64,000 nt of DNA from Oscillospiraceae bacterium. GTDB lineage: Bacteria > Bacillota > Clostridia > Oscillospirales > Oscillospiraceae. Position 1 is the stretch's first letter, and every line of letters starts with the position of its first letter. Positions 38,388 through 48,353 of this stretch are shown piece by piece. The stretch lies in assembly GCA_030625685.1 (NCBI GenBank), contig DAOUQJ010000003.1, forward strand, positions 146,324 through 210,323. The letters run 5' to 3'. The translations under genes were made by a program, and so were the position numbers. Under the pieces are notes generated by a model. It made no database searches, had not been told where the DNA came from, and saw only the letters and a program-made list of their open reading frames with translations.

Positions 38388-39179
38388 TTACATTAAACGT
38401 GATGTAAAATACACCGCCATAATAAATAACCATGCCATTGTAATTAAAATGGAATAATATGCAAAAGTTACACCAAACACGGCAGTCATTAGTAGTAAGA
38501 CAGCCACAAAAGCACAAGTAGCCCATACGGCAGTATACTTAGCATCTTTTTTTAGCATTGGAATGGTTTGATCTTTCCACACAAAATTACCACCATTTCG
38601 TTTTAACTGAAGCGTTGCATAAACCATAGCGATGATTACAACTAACATAAATATTACATAAGCATAGAAGTACTCAATACGCTGCATGCCAATAGATCTT
38701 AATATCCAAAAACCAAAGATACCCAAGCAAGACAATGCAGAAAGCATGAAAAATTCTTTTTGATATATGTAATATACAATAATCAAAGCTGCGCAAGTTG
38801 GAATAGCCGTCAGCATCAATGTTACTGCTCCATCTCCTGAGAATAAAAATAAATAACTAATTAGTGATATTGCAAGAAAGAAGCCAGCTGAAGCACTCAA
38901 ATACAAAATATTTTTACCATTTTTTTGTGCAATAAATGTCAAAACTATGAAGATTACACCAAGTACCAGCCCACCATATTGTAAAACGCTTAGCACATTT
39001 CCAACTGCTAATTGAAATCTTTCAATTTCACTGGTGAGTAGATGTACATAATATCGATTTGCTAATAACACAAATATTTCTAGAAATACAGCAACAACAA
39101 TCCAAGTTAAGATTTTTCTATATACGTTTAATTCTTCTTCCTTACGCAACTGTTGCATTTCTTTTTCAGCTTTATTCAT
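38388..39179 (-). CDS. Unknown eight-helix membrane protein downstream of the pyr operon
   Basis: 263 residues from the ATG at 39179, the first with an AGGAG upstream (about 11 bases away). The open frame extends 42 codons further without one. A short basic N-terminal helix (residues 1-20) is followed by about eight predicted membrane segments. There is one larger soluble loop near 190-210 (KRNGGNFVWKDQTIPMLKK). There are few charged residues in the helices and no transporter or enzyme motif. It lies 159 bases after pyrI on the same strand. Function unknown. Confidence 0.65.
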   Translation of the reverse strand: MNKAEKEMQQLRKEEELNVYRKILTWIVVAVFLEIFVLLANRYYVHLLTSEIERFQLAVGNVLSVLQYGGLVLGVIFIVLTFIAQKNGKNILYLSASAGFFLAISLISYLFLFSGDGAVTLMLTAIPTCAALIIVYYIYQKEFFMLSALSCLGIFGFWILRSIGMQRIEYFYAYVIFMLVVIIAMVYATLQLKRNGGNFVWKDQTIPMLKKDAKYTAVWATCAFVAVLLLMTAVFGVTFAYYSILITMAWLFIMAVYFTSRLM

Positions 39180-39338
39180 AAAATGAAACGCTCCTATATC
39201 TCTTTTCCTATAAAACCTAACTTTTATTGACTTAATAATTGCATCAATAAATACTCGAATAATGGTAACACAATTTTTTACAAATTGCAAGATAATGTGC
39301 GTCAATAAATGTCGTTTTCATCAATATCTTGCTGTTTT

Positions 39339-39761
39339 TTATACGCTTTCGGCTTTTGTCTCACAATATATACATCGATATATTCCATTTTCTCGATCTG
39401 TTAGACGAAACTCATGAGGTAGCTCTTGCTCAGTCGTTGTAATACAACGAGGATTTTTACAAAAAATGAGATTCACAAGAACTTCAGGGACTGTTGGACA
39501 CACTTTTTCAATCACTTCTCCATTTTTAATGATGTTAACAGTGATATTGGGATCAATGAACCCAAGGATATCATAATTCAAATCTAGCGTTTCATTCACT
39601 TTAATGATATCTTTTTTCGCATGTTTTTTGCTATCTGCATTTTTAATCAGTACAACATGACAATCAAGTTTATCAAGTTTTAAATCCGTAAATAACTCCA
39701 TGCCTTTTCCCGCAGGAATATGATCGATAACAATACCATTATCAATTTTACCGACAATCAC
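39339..39761 (-). CDS. pyrI: Aspartate carbamoyltransferase regulatory subunit
   Basis: 140 residues from a GTG at 39761 that overlaps the pyrB stop by four bases. It carries the allosteric nucleotide site and the zinc domain. The N-terminal [15 protein letters not shown] is typical. The zinc ligands are the Cys of FCKNPRC and CIYC near the C-terminus. Its presence implies a c6r6-type enzyme with CTP/ATP control, which many Firmicutes lack. Confidence 0.95.
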   Translation of the reverse strand: MIVGKIDNGIVIDHIPAGKGMELFTDLKLDKLDCHVVLIKNADSKKHAKKDIIKVNETLDLNYDILGFIDPNITVNIIKNGEVIEKVCPTVPEVLVNLIFCKNPRCITTTEQELPHEFRLTDRENGIYRCIYCETKAESV

Positions 39762-40675
39762 AAAGACACCCCCATTAGCATCAAAATGAGCGCCATTCTA
39801 ATATATTTCCCATACAACGTTTGTCTAAAATAAGAAGCACGAGGATCATCGTCAACAGCAACTGAAATTTCATTCACTCTAGGCAGTGGATGCAATATTC
39901 GCATATCCTCTTTTGCCAATTCTAATTTTTTTGGTGTTAGAATATAGCTATCTTTCAAACGGATATAATCTGCTTCATTGAAAAAACGTTCTCTTTGTAC
40001 ACGAGTCATATATAATATGTCTAACTTACCTAATACTGCTTCTAAATCTGTTGTTTCTTCAAATGTGACATTCCCGTGTTTCAAAATATCTTGTTTTACA
40101 TAATCAGGCATTCTCAATTCGTTTGGTGAAATCATCACAAAATGCACGTTTTCGTATCGTGAAAGTGCTTCAACTAGTGAATGAACGGTTCTGCCAAATT
40201 TTAAATCACCACAAAGACCAATTGTCAAGCCCTCAAAATGTCCTTTTTCGCGCTTGATTGTAATTAGATCTGCCAGAGTTTGTGTTGGATGATTGTGTCC
40301 ACCATCACCTGCATTGATAATAGGTTTTGAAGTTTTCATAGAAGCAACCAAAGGGGCTCCTTCTTTTGGATGACGCATGACAATAACATCAGCATAGCCA
40401 CTGACTACTTTGATAGTATCGGAAACACTCTCACCTTTCGCTGTGGAAGAACTTCCTGCTTCTGAAAAACCAAGTACATTACCCCCCAACTCATACATAG
40501 CAGCTTCAAAACTAAGACGTGTACGAGTGGATGGTTCAAAAAATAAAGTGGCTAGCTTTTTGCCTTTGCATATTTCAGCATATTTTTCAGGAAACTCAAT
40601 GATGTCATTTGCCGTATCAATTAATTGATCAATTTCTTCTTTAGATAAGTCTAATATACTAATCAGATGACGCAT
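39758..40675 (-). CDS. pyrB: Aspartate carbamoyltransferase catalytic subunit
   Basis: 305 residues from the ATG at 40675, with GGAGGC five bases upstream. It forms carbamoyl aspartate. The carbamoyl-phosphate loop [13 protein letters not shown] and the 80s loop [12 protein letters not shown] are intact. [15 protein letters not shown] and HPLPRVNEI complete the active site. It lies two bases after pyrE and overlaps pyrI. Confidence 0.98.
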   Translation of the reverse strand: MRHLISILDLSKEEIDQLIDTANDIIEFPEKYAEICKGKKLATLFFEPSTRTRLSFEAAMYELGGNVLGFSEAGSSSTAKGESVSDTIKVVSGYADVIVMRHPKEGAPLVASMKTSKPIINAGDGGHNHPTQTLADLITIKREKGHFEGLTIGLCGDLKFGRTVHSLVEALSRYENVHFVMISPNELRMPDYVKQDILKHGNVTFEETTDLEAVLGKLDILYMTRVQRERFFNEADYIRLKDSYILTPKKLELAKEDMRILHPLPRVNEISVAVDDDPRASYFRQTLYGKYIRMALILMLMGVSL

Positions 40676-40677
40676 AA

Positions 40678-41310
40678 TTAGCCTCCGATCCAACTTTCGT
40701 CTGAAGGATTATCACGAAACGCAATCAATCGTTTAATATCATCTCTTGAAATATCTCCATTTTCTGCTGCAACTTCAACAACTGCATCGAAATTGCTCAA
40801 GCTGATGTTTTTCACATTCGCTTCCTGCATTCTATCAATGCCCTTTTTCATGCCATATGTAAAAATACTCACGATACCTAAAACTTCAGCTCCAGCTTCA
40901 CGCAGTGCATCAACAACTTCTAAAACACTGCCACCAGTAGAAATAAGGTCCTCAATAACAACCACTTTTTGTCCTGGTTGCAATTTACCCTCAATTCGAT
41001 TTTGACGACCATGTCCTTTAGAACCTGAGCGAACATATCCCATAGGCATGTTCAAAATATGGGCTGCAATCGCTGCATGGGCAATGCCAGCTGTGCTTGT
41101 CCCCATCAGAACATCACAATCTGGATACTCTTTTTTCACTGTCTCTGCGATTGCTGTTTCAACTTGTAGACGCACTTCTGGAGCAGTCAAAATAAGTCTG
41201 TTATCACAATAAATAGGGCTTTTGATTCCACTTGCCCATGTAAACGGTTCGTCTGGACGCAAAAAAACTGCTTCAATTGATAATAGTGCTTTTGCAATTG
41301 TTTTTTCCAT
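40678..41310 (-). CDS. pyrE: Orotate phosphoribosyltransferase
   Basis: 210 residues. It makes OMP from orotate and PRPP. The PRPP loop is [14 protein letters not shown], and the hood region is [15 protein letters not shown]. The N-terminal [14 protein letters not shown] is characteristic. It follows pyrF by one base and is followed by pyrB. Confidence 0.97.
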   Translation of the reverse strand: MEKTIAKALLSIEAVFLRPDEPFTWASGIKSPIYCDNRLILTAPEVRLQVETAIAETVKKEYPDCDVLMGTSTAGIAHAAIAAHILNMPMGYVRSGSKGHGRQNRIEGKLQPGQKVVVIEDLISTGGSVLEVVDALREAGAEVLGIVSIFTYGMKKGIDRMQEANVKNISLSNFDAVVEVAAENGDISRDDIKRLIAFRDNPSDESWIGG

Positions 41311-41311
41311 A

Positions 41312-42016
41312 TTATATCTCTCCTACAAATTCATTCATACAACGGGTATACGCAGCTACTGGGTTTTCTGCTTTGGTGATGGGTCTTCCCACAACAATAT
41401 AATCTGACCCCATTTGATTTGCCATCTGTGGTGTTGTCACACGAACTTGGTCATCCATATTTCCATCAGAAAAACGGACACCTGGTGTTACTGTCAAAAA
41501 TTCTGTGCCGCAAGTTTTTTTGACTCCTTCTACTTCTAGTGGTGAACATACGACTCCATCAAGTCCTGCATTTTTTGAAGTGAACGCATAATGTGACACA
41601 ACTTCTTCTAGAGATTTATCAATTAGTAAATCTTTCTGCATTCTTTCTTCACTTGTAGAAGTGAGCTGAGTTACCGCAACTAGCAAAGGTCTTGTTCCAT
41701 CAGTTCTAGTTAAACCGCGAATCGCTGCTTCCATCATGCTCTGTGTGCCAGCAGCGTGTACATTACACATATCAACTTGTAATCCAGACAAAACTGCCAT
41801 TGCACTTTCGACGGTATTGGGAATATCATGTAGCTTCAAATCCAAAAAGATTTTGTGCCCTCTATTTTTAATCTCTTTTACAATGGCTGGTCCTTCCGCA
41901 TAGAAAAGTTCCATACCAATTTTCACAAATGGTTTTTTTTCAGTAAATTGATCTAAGAAATCCAAACAACTTTTCTTGTCGGCAAAGTCACAGGCAATAA
42001 TTACATCTTTTCCCAT
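41312..42016 (-). CDS. pyrF: Orotidine 5'-phosphate decarboxylase
   Basis: 234 residues from the ATG at 42016, which shares one base with the pyrD stop. It forms UMP. The catalytic Lys-Asp pair is in FLDLKLHDIPNTV. DFADKKSC at the N-terminus and VTPGVRF plus IVVGRPITKAENP near the end are typical. GGAGGTG lies upstream inside pyrD. Confidence 0.97.
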   Translation of the reverse strand: MGKDVIIACDFADKKSCLDFLDQFTEKKPFVKIGMELFYAEGPAIVKEIKNRGHKIFLDLKLHDIPNTVESAMAVLSGLQVDMCNVHAAGTQSMMEAAIRGLTRTDGTRPLLVAVTQLTSTSEERMQKDLLIDKSLEEVVSHYAFTSKNAGLDGVVCSPLEVEGVKKTCGTEFLTVTPGVRFSDGNMDDQVRVTTPQMANQMGSDYIVVGRPITKAENPVAAYTRCMNEFVGEI

Positions 42017-42927
42017 CAATGCGCACCTCCAATAATTTCAGTTAAACTGTTTATATCCAAACTCTGCATCAGAGCAGGTAGTTCTTCAATAATTTCTTTA
42101 CATACATAAGGATTTATGAGATTAGCAGATCCAATTTGTACTGCAGTCGCACCGGCAAGCATCATTTCAATGACATCCCGTGCAGTAGAAATGCCACCCA
42201 AACCGATAATCGGAATTTTAACAGCTTCATATACTTGATATACCATACGTAGTGCAACTGGGAAGATTGCATCTCCAGAAAACCCTCCAATTTTATTTGC
42301 AATAACCGGTTTTCTAGTATTCAAATCAATTCTCATTCCCATCAATGTATTGATAAGACTAATTCCATCTGCTCCTGCTTCTTCACATGCTTTGGCGATT
42401 TCTGCGATATCAGTTACATTTGGACTTAGTTTAATATACACAGGTTTTGATGTAACAGCCTTTACAGCCCTTGTCACTTCAGCAGCTGATTCTGCCTGTG
42501 TGCCAAATGTCATGCCACCATCGTGTACATTGGGGCAACTCACGTTCACTTCAATTAAGCCGACTTGTGGAACTTTGTCAATTTTTTCAGAGCAAATCGC
42601 ATACTCTTCTACAGAAAAACCACTGATATTGGCAATCACAGGTTTATGAAAGCACTGCTTCAATTGAGGAAGTTCTTCTGAAATCACTTTGTCGACACCT
42701 GGATTTTGCAGACCCACAGAATTTATCATGCCACTTTTGCATTCTGCAATACGGGGGGTAGGATTGCCAAATCGAGACGACAAGGTTGTCCCTTTAAAGG
42801 AAAATGAACCTAATATATTGATGTCATAAATTTCAGCAAATTCATAGCCGAAACCAAATGTTCCGCTGGCTGGAATAATGGGGTTATCAAGGACTAATCC
42901 ACTCAAATTAACTTTTGTATCTACCAT
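42016..42927 (-). CDS. pyrD: Dihydroorotate dehydrogenase, class 1B catalytic subunit
   Basis: 303 residues. It oxidises dihydroorotate using FMN and passes electrons through PyrK to NAD+. It opens with LSGLVLDNPIIPASGTFGFG. The NVSCPNVHDGG loop carries the conserved Cys of class 1 enzymes, and the C-terminal GLGGISTARDVIEM binds FMN phosphate. It overlaps pyrK by seven bases. Confidence 0.97.
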   Translation of the reverse strand: MVDTKVNLSGLVLDNPIIPASGTFGFGYEFAEIYDINILGSFSFKGTTLSSRFGNPTPRIAECKSGMINSVGLQNPGVDKVISEELPQLKQCFHKPVIANISGFSVEEYAICSEKIDKVPQVGLIEVNVSCPNVHDGGMTFGTQAESAAEVTRAVKAVTSKPVYIKLSPNVTDIAEIAKACEEAGADGISLINTLMGMRIDLNTRKPVIANKIGGFSGDAIFPVALRMVYQVYEAVKIPIIGLGGISTARDVIEMMLAGATAVQIGSANLINPYVCKEIIEELPALMQSLDINSLTEIIGGAH

Positions 42928-43649
42928 AATATTTCCCCTTTTTCTAAGACAGGCCCTTCTTTACATATTCGCTTACTTCCATAGATTGTCTCACAAGAAC
43001 AACCCATACAAGCACCGAATCCACATCCCATTCTCTCTTCAAAGCTAAACTGTCCATCACATGAAACCTTTTCATATAGGGCATGCAACATCGGTTCAGG
43101 CCCGCAAGTATACAAATAACTTCCTTGATTGTCAATTGCGTCTGTAACAAATCCTTTGATTCCCATGGTTCCATCAACTGTCGCCACTGTGACAGTTGCA
43201 CCCAAACGTTCAAATTCTTCAACATAAAAGACATCTTCTTTAGAGTTAAAGCCCATAATCACATGAGGGTTTGTTCCATTTGCAATGAGACGTTTAGCTA
43301 GTCCATATAGAGGTGGTACACCAACTCCTCCACCAACTAGTAAAGGATTTTGACCGCTTGTCTCAATATTGTATCCATTACCTAAACCAGTCAAGATATC
43401 TAATGTTTCTCCTGGTTCCATCACTGACATTGCTTTTGTGCCTTCTCCAACAACCTTATACAAAATTGTTAAGCTTTCTTCTGACCAGTCGCAAACAGAA
43501 ATGGGACGTCGTAAATAAAACCCATTCAAAGCAATATTGACAAACTGACCCGGTTTTGTTATGGCAGTGGTATCACCAATGAGAACCATACAATATACAT
43601 CATTTGCAATTTTCACATTCTCAGAAATTTTGAATATACTCTGTTTCAT
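42921..43649 (-). CDS. pyrK: Dihydroorotate dehydrogenase electron transfer subunit
   Basis: 242 residues. It carries FAD and a [2Fe-2S] cluster and links PyrD to NAD+. The FAD site is FYLRRPISVCDW, the NAD site is in PLLVGGGVGVPPL, and the cluster Cys set is MGCGFGACMGCSC with a later Cys in RICKEGP. GGAGGG precedes the ATG. It lies 87 bases after pyrC. Confidence 0.97.
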   Translation of the reverse strand: MKQSIFKISENVKIANDVYCMVLIGDTTAITKPGQFVNIALNGFYLRRPISVCDWSEESLTILYKVVGEGTKAMSVMEPGETLDILTGLGNGYNIETSGQNPLLVGGGVGVPPLYGLAKRLIANGTNPHVIMGFNSKEDVFYVEEFERLGATVTVATVDGTMGIKGFVTDAIDNQGSYLYTCGPEPMLHALYEKVSCDGQFSFEERMGCGFGACMGCSCETIYGSKRICKEGPVLEKGEILW

Positions 43650-43736
43650 CGAACCCTCCTGTTGATCTTGTTACGTAAGGTATATTTTAGATATAGATAT
43701 TTGAAACGAATTTTTGCTTTAATCCCAATGAATATA

Positions 43737-45014
43737 TTAGTGCTCCAAGGAATCTTCTTGCCATGCAATTTTTCCATCGACCATTGTGAGTTTACATCTT
43801 CCATAAACTGTTTTTCCAACAAAAGGCATGCTTTTTCCCTTAGTCAAAAATTCCTCAGGGTCAATTTCGTATGTTTGGCTTAAGTCAAAGACTGTAAAGT
43901 TTGCCATCTCACCCACTTGAAGCTTTGTACCTATACGGAAACGGTCTCTTGGTTTTTTGTGTAACCAACCCAGTAGTTCCTCTAACGAACATACATTTTT
44001 TTGTACTAACTCCGTATATAAAAGAGCAAAGGCGGTTTCAAGACCTACAATTCCCATCATGCTCTTTTCGAGTCCCTTACTCTTTTCCTCATCACTATGA
44101 GGTGCATGGTCCGTTGCTATAAAGTCTATTGTACCATCTTTTAATCCTGCAATCAAAGCGTCTTGATCTTCTTGACTACGCAAAGGCGGATTCATTTTGA
44201 ATCTTCCATCTTCTTGTAAATCTGCATCTGTTAACACCAAGTAATGTGGCCCAGTTTCACCACTGACATTGAGTCCTTCTTTCTTTGCATTTCTCAATAA
44301 TTCAACACTTTCTTTGGTCGAAATATGACAAATGTGGTATGCGCAACCAGTTTCTCGTACCAATTCTAAATCACGCTCTACCTGTTTCCATTCACTGGCT
44401 GATGAAATGCCACGGTGCTTATTTTGTTTGGCATACTCGCCATCATGAATGTAACCATTGAACAAAAGACGCTCATCTTCGCAATGCGCGACAACTGGTC
44501 TATCCAGTGCTTTTGCCTTTTGCATACTAACGCGCATCATTTCATCTTTTTGCACGCCTTTCCCATCATCAGAAAATCCGATGACATGTGGTGCCATGTC
44601 CTCAAGTTGCGCCAATTCTTCCCCTTTTTCACCAACAGTAATGGCTGCATAGGGATACACATGTACTGACGCATCTTTTTTTATAATGTCTAACTGTACC
44701 TGAAGGTGTTCCAGACTGTCAGGAGTAGGATTTAAGTTTGGCATCGTACACACATCTGTATAGCCACCTCTGCTTGCCGCAGCAGTACCAGTTTTAATTG
44801 TCTCTTTATATGAAAAACCCGGTTCACGTAAATGCACATGCACATCAACGAAACCGGGAAACATATCACAATTTTCTAAATTCAATATTGTTGTATCAGC
44901 ATCTGCTGGTAACATTGGAGCAATAGAAACAATACGCCCTTGGTCAACTAGTACGTCAGCCAATCGTTTATCATCGTCCATATGCACCACTAAGCCCTTG
45001 AGCAAGTATTTCAT
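43737..45014 (-). CDS. pyrC: Dihydroorotase, type I
   Basis: 425 residues from the ATG at 45014, chosen because GGAGGG lies just upstream; an in-frame ATG five codons earlier sits on that site. It cyclises carbamoyl aspartate. The binuclear metal site begins with DVHVHLREPG, continues with HCED and HICHISTKES, and ends in FIATDHAPHSDEEK. Type I dihydroorotases of this length are usual in Gram-positives. It is the first gene of the pyr operon and follows a promoter and leader hairpin. Confidence 0.97.
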   Translation of the reverse strand: MKYLLKGLVVHMDDDKRLADVLVDQGRIVSIAPMLPADADTTILNLENCDMFPGFVDVHVHLREPGFSYKETIKTGTAAASRGGYTDVCTMPNLNPTPDSLEHLQVQLDIIKKDASVHVYPYAAITVGEKGEELAQLEDMAPHVIGFSDDGKGVQKDEMMRVSMQKAKALDRPVVAHCEDERLLFNGYIHDGEYAKQNKHRGISSASEWKQVERDLELVRETGCAYHICHISTKESVELLRNAKKEGLNVSGETGPHYLVLTDADLQEDGRFKMNPPLRSQEDQDALIAGLKDGTIDFIATDHAPHSDEEKSKGLEKSMMGIVGLETAFALLYTELVQKNVCSLEELLGWLHKKPRDRFRIGTKLQVGEMANFTVFDLSQTYEIDPEEFLTKGKSMPFVGKTVYGRCKLTMVDGKIAWQEDSLEH

Positions 45015-45044
45015 GTTATCTCCCTCCATCCTATATTTTATGAC

Positions 45045-45074
45045 ACCCCACTTAGAAATTGTCCTAAGTGGGGT
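45045..45074 (-). promoter_or_regulatory. Leader hairpin of the pyr operon
   Basis: An 11-bp perfect stem ACCCCACTTAG / CTAAGTGGGGT (45064-45074 and 45045-45055 read leftward) with an 8-base loop lies between the pyrC promoter and its ribosome binding site. The 3' side continues GTCATAAAA and not a T run, so it is not a classical terminator. No PyrR anti-antiterminator consensus was recognised. It could bind a regulator, block the ribosome site or stabilise the mRNA. Confidence 0.6.
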
Positions 45075-45100
45075 ACATACCTTAAATTATATTTCAAAGT

Positions 45101-45129
45101 ATTTTACAAGCAATTTGACAAAATGTCAA
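45101..45129 (-). promoter_or_regulatory. Promoter of the pyr operon
   Basis: On the minus strand a perfect TTGACA (45124-45129), a 17-base spacer and TAAAAT (45101-45106). The -35 box is one arm of a palindrome TTGACA-TTT-TGTCAA (45115-45129), which could be an operator. It starts 17 bases after the fhs stop. Confidence 0.82.
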
Positions 45130-45145
45130 GCTATTTTTCTTTATT

Positions 45146-46813
45146 CTAAAATAATCCAGTAATAATTCCATTTTCATCGACATCAATATTTTCTGCCATA
45201 GGAACTTTCGGTAAACCAGGCATCGTCATAATATCACCTGTCAACGCAACGATAAAGCCTGCCCCAGCAGATACTTTCACATTGCGCACAGTCAACGTAA
45301 AGCCTGAAGGTGCACCAAGTAAAGCAGGGTCATCTGAAAAACTGTATTGCGTCTTAGCCATACAAATCGGCAAATTGCCATAACCCAAATTCGTGAGTTC
45401 AACTATTTGCTTTTTCGCTTGTGATGTGAGTGCAATACTATCCGCATGATACACATTTTTTGCTATGGCTTCTAGTTTATCTTCGATGCCATCATCAAGT
45501 GCGTAACACATACGGAAATTGTTCTCTTCTTCACAAAGTGTCACAACTTCATTTGCTAAGTCGACACCACCTGCTCCACCATTTGCCCAAACTTCTGACA
45601 AAGTAACATTGACATCCAAAGCTTTACACTTATCAGAAATAAGTGCAATTTCTGCTTCTGTATCCATTGGGAAACGATTGATGGCAACCACACATGGTAA
45701 GCCAAAAACAGAAGTAATATTTTCAACATGTTGCAGCAAATTGGGAAGACCTTTTTCTAGCGCTTCTAGATTTTCTTCTCCCAATGCATCTTTTGCAACA
45801 CCTGCATGATGCTTCAGTGCTCGAATAGAGGCCACAACAACAACAGCGTCAGGGTTTAGTTCAGCGATTCTACATTTGATTTGCAAAAACTTCTCAGCGC
45901 CCAAATCTGCTCCGAAACCAGCTTCAGTAACTGCGTAATCGCCTAATGTCATCGCCATTTTTGTTGCCATCACAGAGTTACATCCATGCGCAATATTAGC
46001 AAATGGTCCGCCATGGATAAATGCAGGTGTACCTTCAATGGTTTGCACCAAATTTGGTTTGAGCGCATCTTTGAGTAGCGCAGTCATTGCACCATCTGCT
46101 TTCAAATCATTAGCAGTAACCGGCTTTTTATCATATGTGTAAGCCACAATAACGCGACCAAGTCGTTCTTTGAGATCCATGAGTGAAGTGGCCAAACATA
46201 AAATCGCCATAATTTCAGATGCTACTGTAATATCATACCCATCTTCTCTTGGAACACCGTTGATTTTTCCACCAAGACCATCAATGACATTTCTAAGTTG
46301 TCTGTCATTCATATCAACGCAGCGACGCCAAACAATTTGTTTGGGATCAATATTTAAACTGTTTCCTTGATAAATATGATTGTCTAACATTGCAGCAAGC
46401 AAATTGTTTGCAACACCTACCGCATGAAAATCACCAGTAAAATGCAAGTTGATGTCTTCCATAGGTACAACTTGCGCATACCCACCACCAGCTGCTCCAC
46501 CTTTAAGACCAAATACTGGTCCTAAAGATGGCTCTCTAAGTGCTACGACAGAGTTCTTTCCGATTTTTCTCAAAGCATCTGCCAATCCTACAGTAGTTGT
46601 TGTCTTACCTTCACCAGCAGGGGTTGGGTTAATTGCTGTTACTAAGATAAGTTTTCCATCTTTTGCAGTAGTATCGCGTAACATACGATAATCCACTTTT
46701 GCTTTATGATTACCATAAAGCTCAAGATATTCTTCTTGCACACCTGCAAGCTTTGCAATTTCAGTAATGGGCTTGAGCTGACAAGCTTGTGCGATTTCAA
46801 TATCTGTTTTCAT
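45146..46813 (-). CDS. fhs: Formate-tetrahydrofolate ligase
   Basis: 555 residues. It makes 10-formyl-tetrahydrofolate from formate and ATP. Conserved parts are [20 protein letters not shown] (the ATP loop), [27 protein letters not shown] and [11 protein letters not shown]. It is the last gene of the purine operon, 15 bases after guaB. Its product feeds the two formyl transfers of purine synthesis. No clear terminator separates it from the pyr promoter. Confidence 0.98.
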   Translation of the reverse strand: MKTDIEIAQACQLKPITEIAKLAGVQEEYLELYGNHKAKVDYRMLRDTTAKDGKLILVTAINPTPAGEGKTTTTVGLADALRKIGKNSVVALREPSLGPVFGLKGGAAGGGYAQVVPMEDINLHFTGDFHAVGVANNLLAAMLDNHIYQGNSLNIDPKQIVWRRCVDMNDRQLRNVIDGLGGKINGVPREDGYDITVASEIMAILCLATSLMDLKERLGRVIVAYTYDKKPVTANDLKADGAMTALLKDALKPNLVQTIEGTPAFIHGGPFANIAHGCNSVMATKMAMTLGDYAVTEAGFGADLGAEKFLQIKCRIAELNPDAVVVVASIRALKHHAGVAKDALGEENLEALEKGLPNLLQHVENITSVFGLPCVVAINRFPMDTEAEIALISDKCKALDVNVTLSEVWANGGAGGVDLANEVVTLCEEENNFRMCYALDDGIEDKLEAIAKNVYHADSIALTSQAKKQIVELTNLGYGNLPICMAKTQYSFSDDPALLGAPSGFTLTVRNVKVSAGAGFIVALTGDIMTMPGLPKVPMAENIDVDENGIITGLF

Positions 46814-46828
46814 GCATTTCTCCTACTA

Positions 46829-48331
46829 TTATACCGTTGTGTTGGTAGATCTCAAGGTAACATCATGATATCCACCTTCGACAATACTCGTCGCAGATAC
46901 CATTGTGATTTTTGCTTCATCCTGCAATTGAGGAATGCTCATCACACCACAGTTACACATGGTAGATTTCACAATATAAAGACTTTTCGCCACATTGTCT
47001 TGTAGCGTACCAGCATAGACTACATAAGAATCTACACCTTCTTCAAATGACAAATCATCGTCACCACCGACATCATAGCGTTGCCAGTTACGAGCACGGT
47101 TAGAGCCTTCACCCCAGTATTCTTTCACATAGGTTCCGTTGATATTAAGTTTTTTGGTTGGACTTTCATCAAAACGTGCAAAATAACGTCCAAGCATTAA
47201 GAAGTCTGCACCCATAGCTAACGCAAGTGTCATATGATAGTCAAGTACAATACCACCATCTGAACAAATTGGAATATAGACACCAGTTTTTTCAAAATAC
47301 TCATCTCTAGCTGCTGCTACTTCAATAAGAGATGTAGCTTGGCCTCTGCCGATACCTTTTTGTTCACGAGTGATACAAATAGAACCACCGCCAATGCCAA
47401 CTTTTACAAAGTCTGCACCAGCTTCTGCTAAGAATAAGAACCCTTCTTTATCGACTACATTACCTGCGCCAACTTTTACAGATTCACCATATTTTCCACG
47501 AATAAATTCAATCGTACGTTTTTGCCAAACAGTATAACCTTCTGATGAGTCAATACACAAAACATCAGCGCCAGCTTCAACCAATGCAGGAACACGTTCT
47601 TCATAATCCAATGTGTTGATGCCTGCTCCTACCGTATAGCGCTTGTCAGGATCCAACAACTCTCTTGGATTGTCTTTATGAGAAGAATAGTCTTTTCTAA
47701 ACACAAAACTCACAAGACATCCATTATCATCAACAATTGGCAATGCGTTAAGTTTATGCTCCCAAATAATATCATTGGCTTGCTTTAGCGTCGTGCTTTT
47801 CGGTGCTGTAATAAGTTGATCAGCAGGGGTCATAAATTCAGACACTTTTACATCTTTTTGCATTCTGCTGACACGGTAATCACGACTTGTAACGATGCCC
47901 ACTAGTTTTCCATTTGGGTTGCCATCTTCAGTAACTGGCATTGTGGAATGACCAGTTTTATTCAGTATAGATAGCACATCAGCCAAAGTGTACTCTGGAC
48001 GCAAAGTGGAATCACTAACTACAAAACCGGCTTTATATGACTTTGCTTTCGCAACCATAGCTGCTTGATTTTCAATCGTCTGTGAGCAGTAAACAAATGC
48101 AACACCACCTTCTTTTGCAAGTGACACTGCCATTGAGTCATTGGAAACTGATTGCATAACTGCAGAAACCAAAGGTATATTCAAACTCAGAGAAGGTTCT
48201 TCACCTTTCTTGAATTTGACGAGAGGAGTTTTCAAAGAAACATTGTCTGGACGGCACTCCTCGCTTGTGTACCCTGGAATTAACAAATATTCGCTAAATG
48301 TGCGAGATGGTTCTGGATAATAAAACGCCAT
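46829..48331 (-). CDS. guaB: IMP dehydrogenase
   Basis: 500 residues from the ATG at 48331, with AAAGGGGG upstream. It oxidises IMP to XMP, the first step to GMP. A TIM barrel is interrupted by two CBS domains (about 110-225). The catalytic Cys is C319 in [12 protein letters not shown], where most bacterial enzymes have GPGSICTTR. The flap [16 protein letters not shown] is also divergent. These differences suggest a distinct IMPDH subgroup, but the catalytic Cys is intact. Confidence 0.93.
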   Translation of the reverse strand: MAFYYPEPSRTFSEYLLIPGYTSEECRPDNVSLKTPLVKFKKGEEPSLSLNIPLVSAVMQSVSNDSMAVSLAKEGGVAFVYCSQTIENQAAMVAKAKSYKAGFVVSDSTLRPEYTLADVLSILNKTGHSTMPVTEDGNPNGKLVGIVTSRDYRVSRMQKDVKVSEFMTPADQLITAPKSTTLKQANDIIWEHKLNALPIVDDNGCLVSFVFRKDYSSHKDNPRELLDPDKRYTVGAGINTLDYEERVPALVEAGADVLCIDSSEGYTVWQKRTIEFIRGKYGESVKVGAGNVVDKEGFLFLAEAGADFVKVGIGGGSICITREQKGIGRGQATSLIEVAAARDEYFEKTGVYIPICSDGGIVLDYHMTLALAMGADFLMLGRYFARFDESPTKKLNINGTYVKEYWGEGSNRARNWQRYDVGGDDDLSFEEGVDSYVVYAGTLQDNVAKSLYIVKSTMCNCGVMSIPQLQDEAKITMVSATSIVEGGYHDVTLRSTNTTV

Positions 48332-48353
48332 CAATTACTTCCCCCTTTTATCA

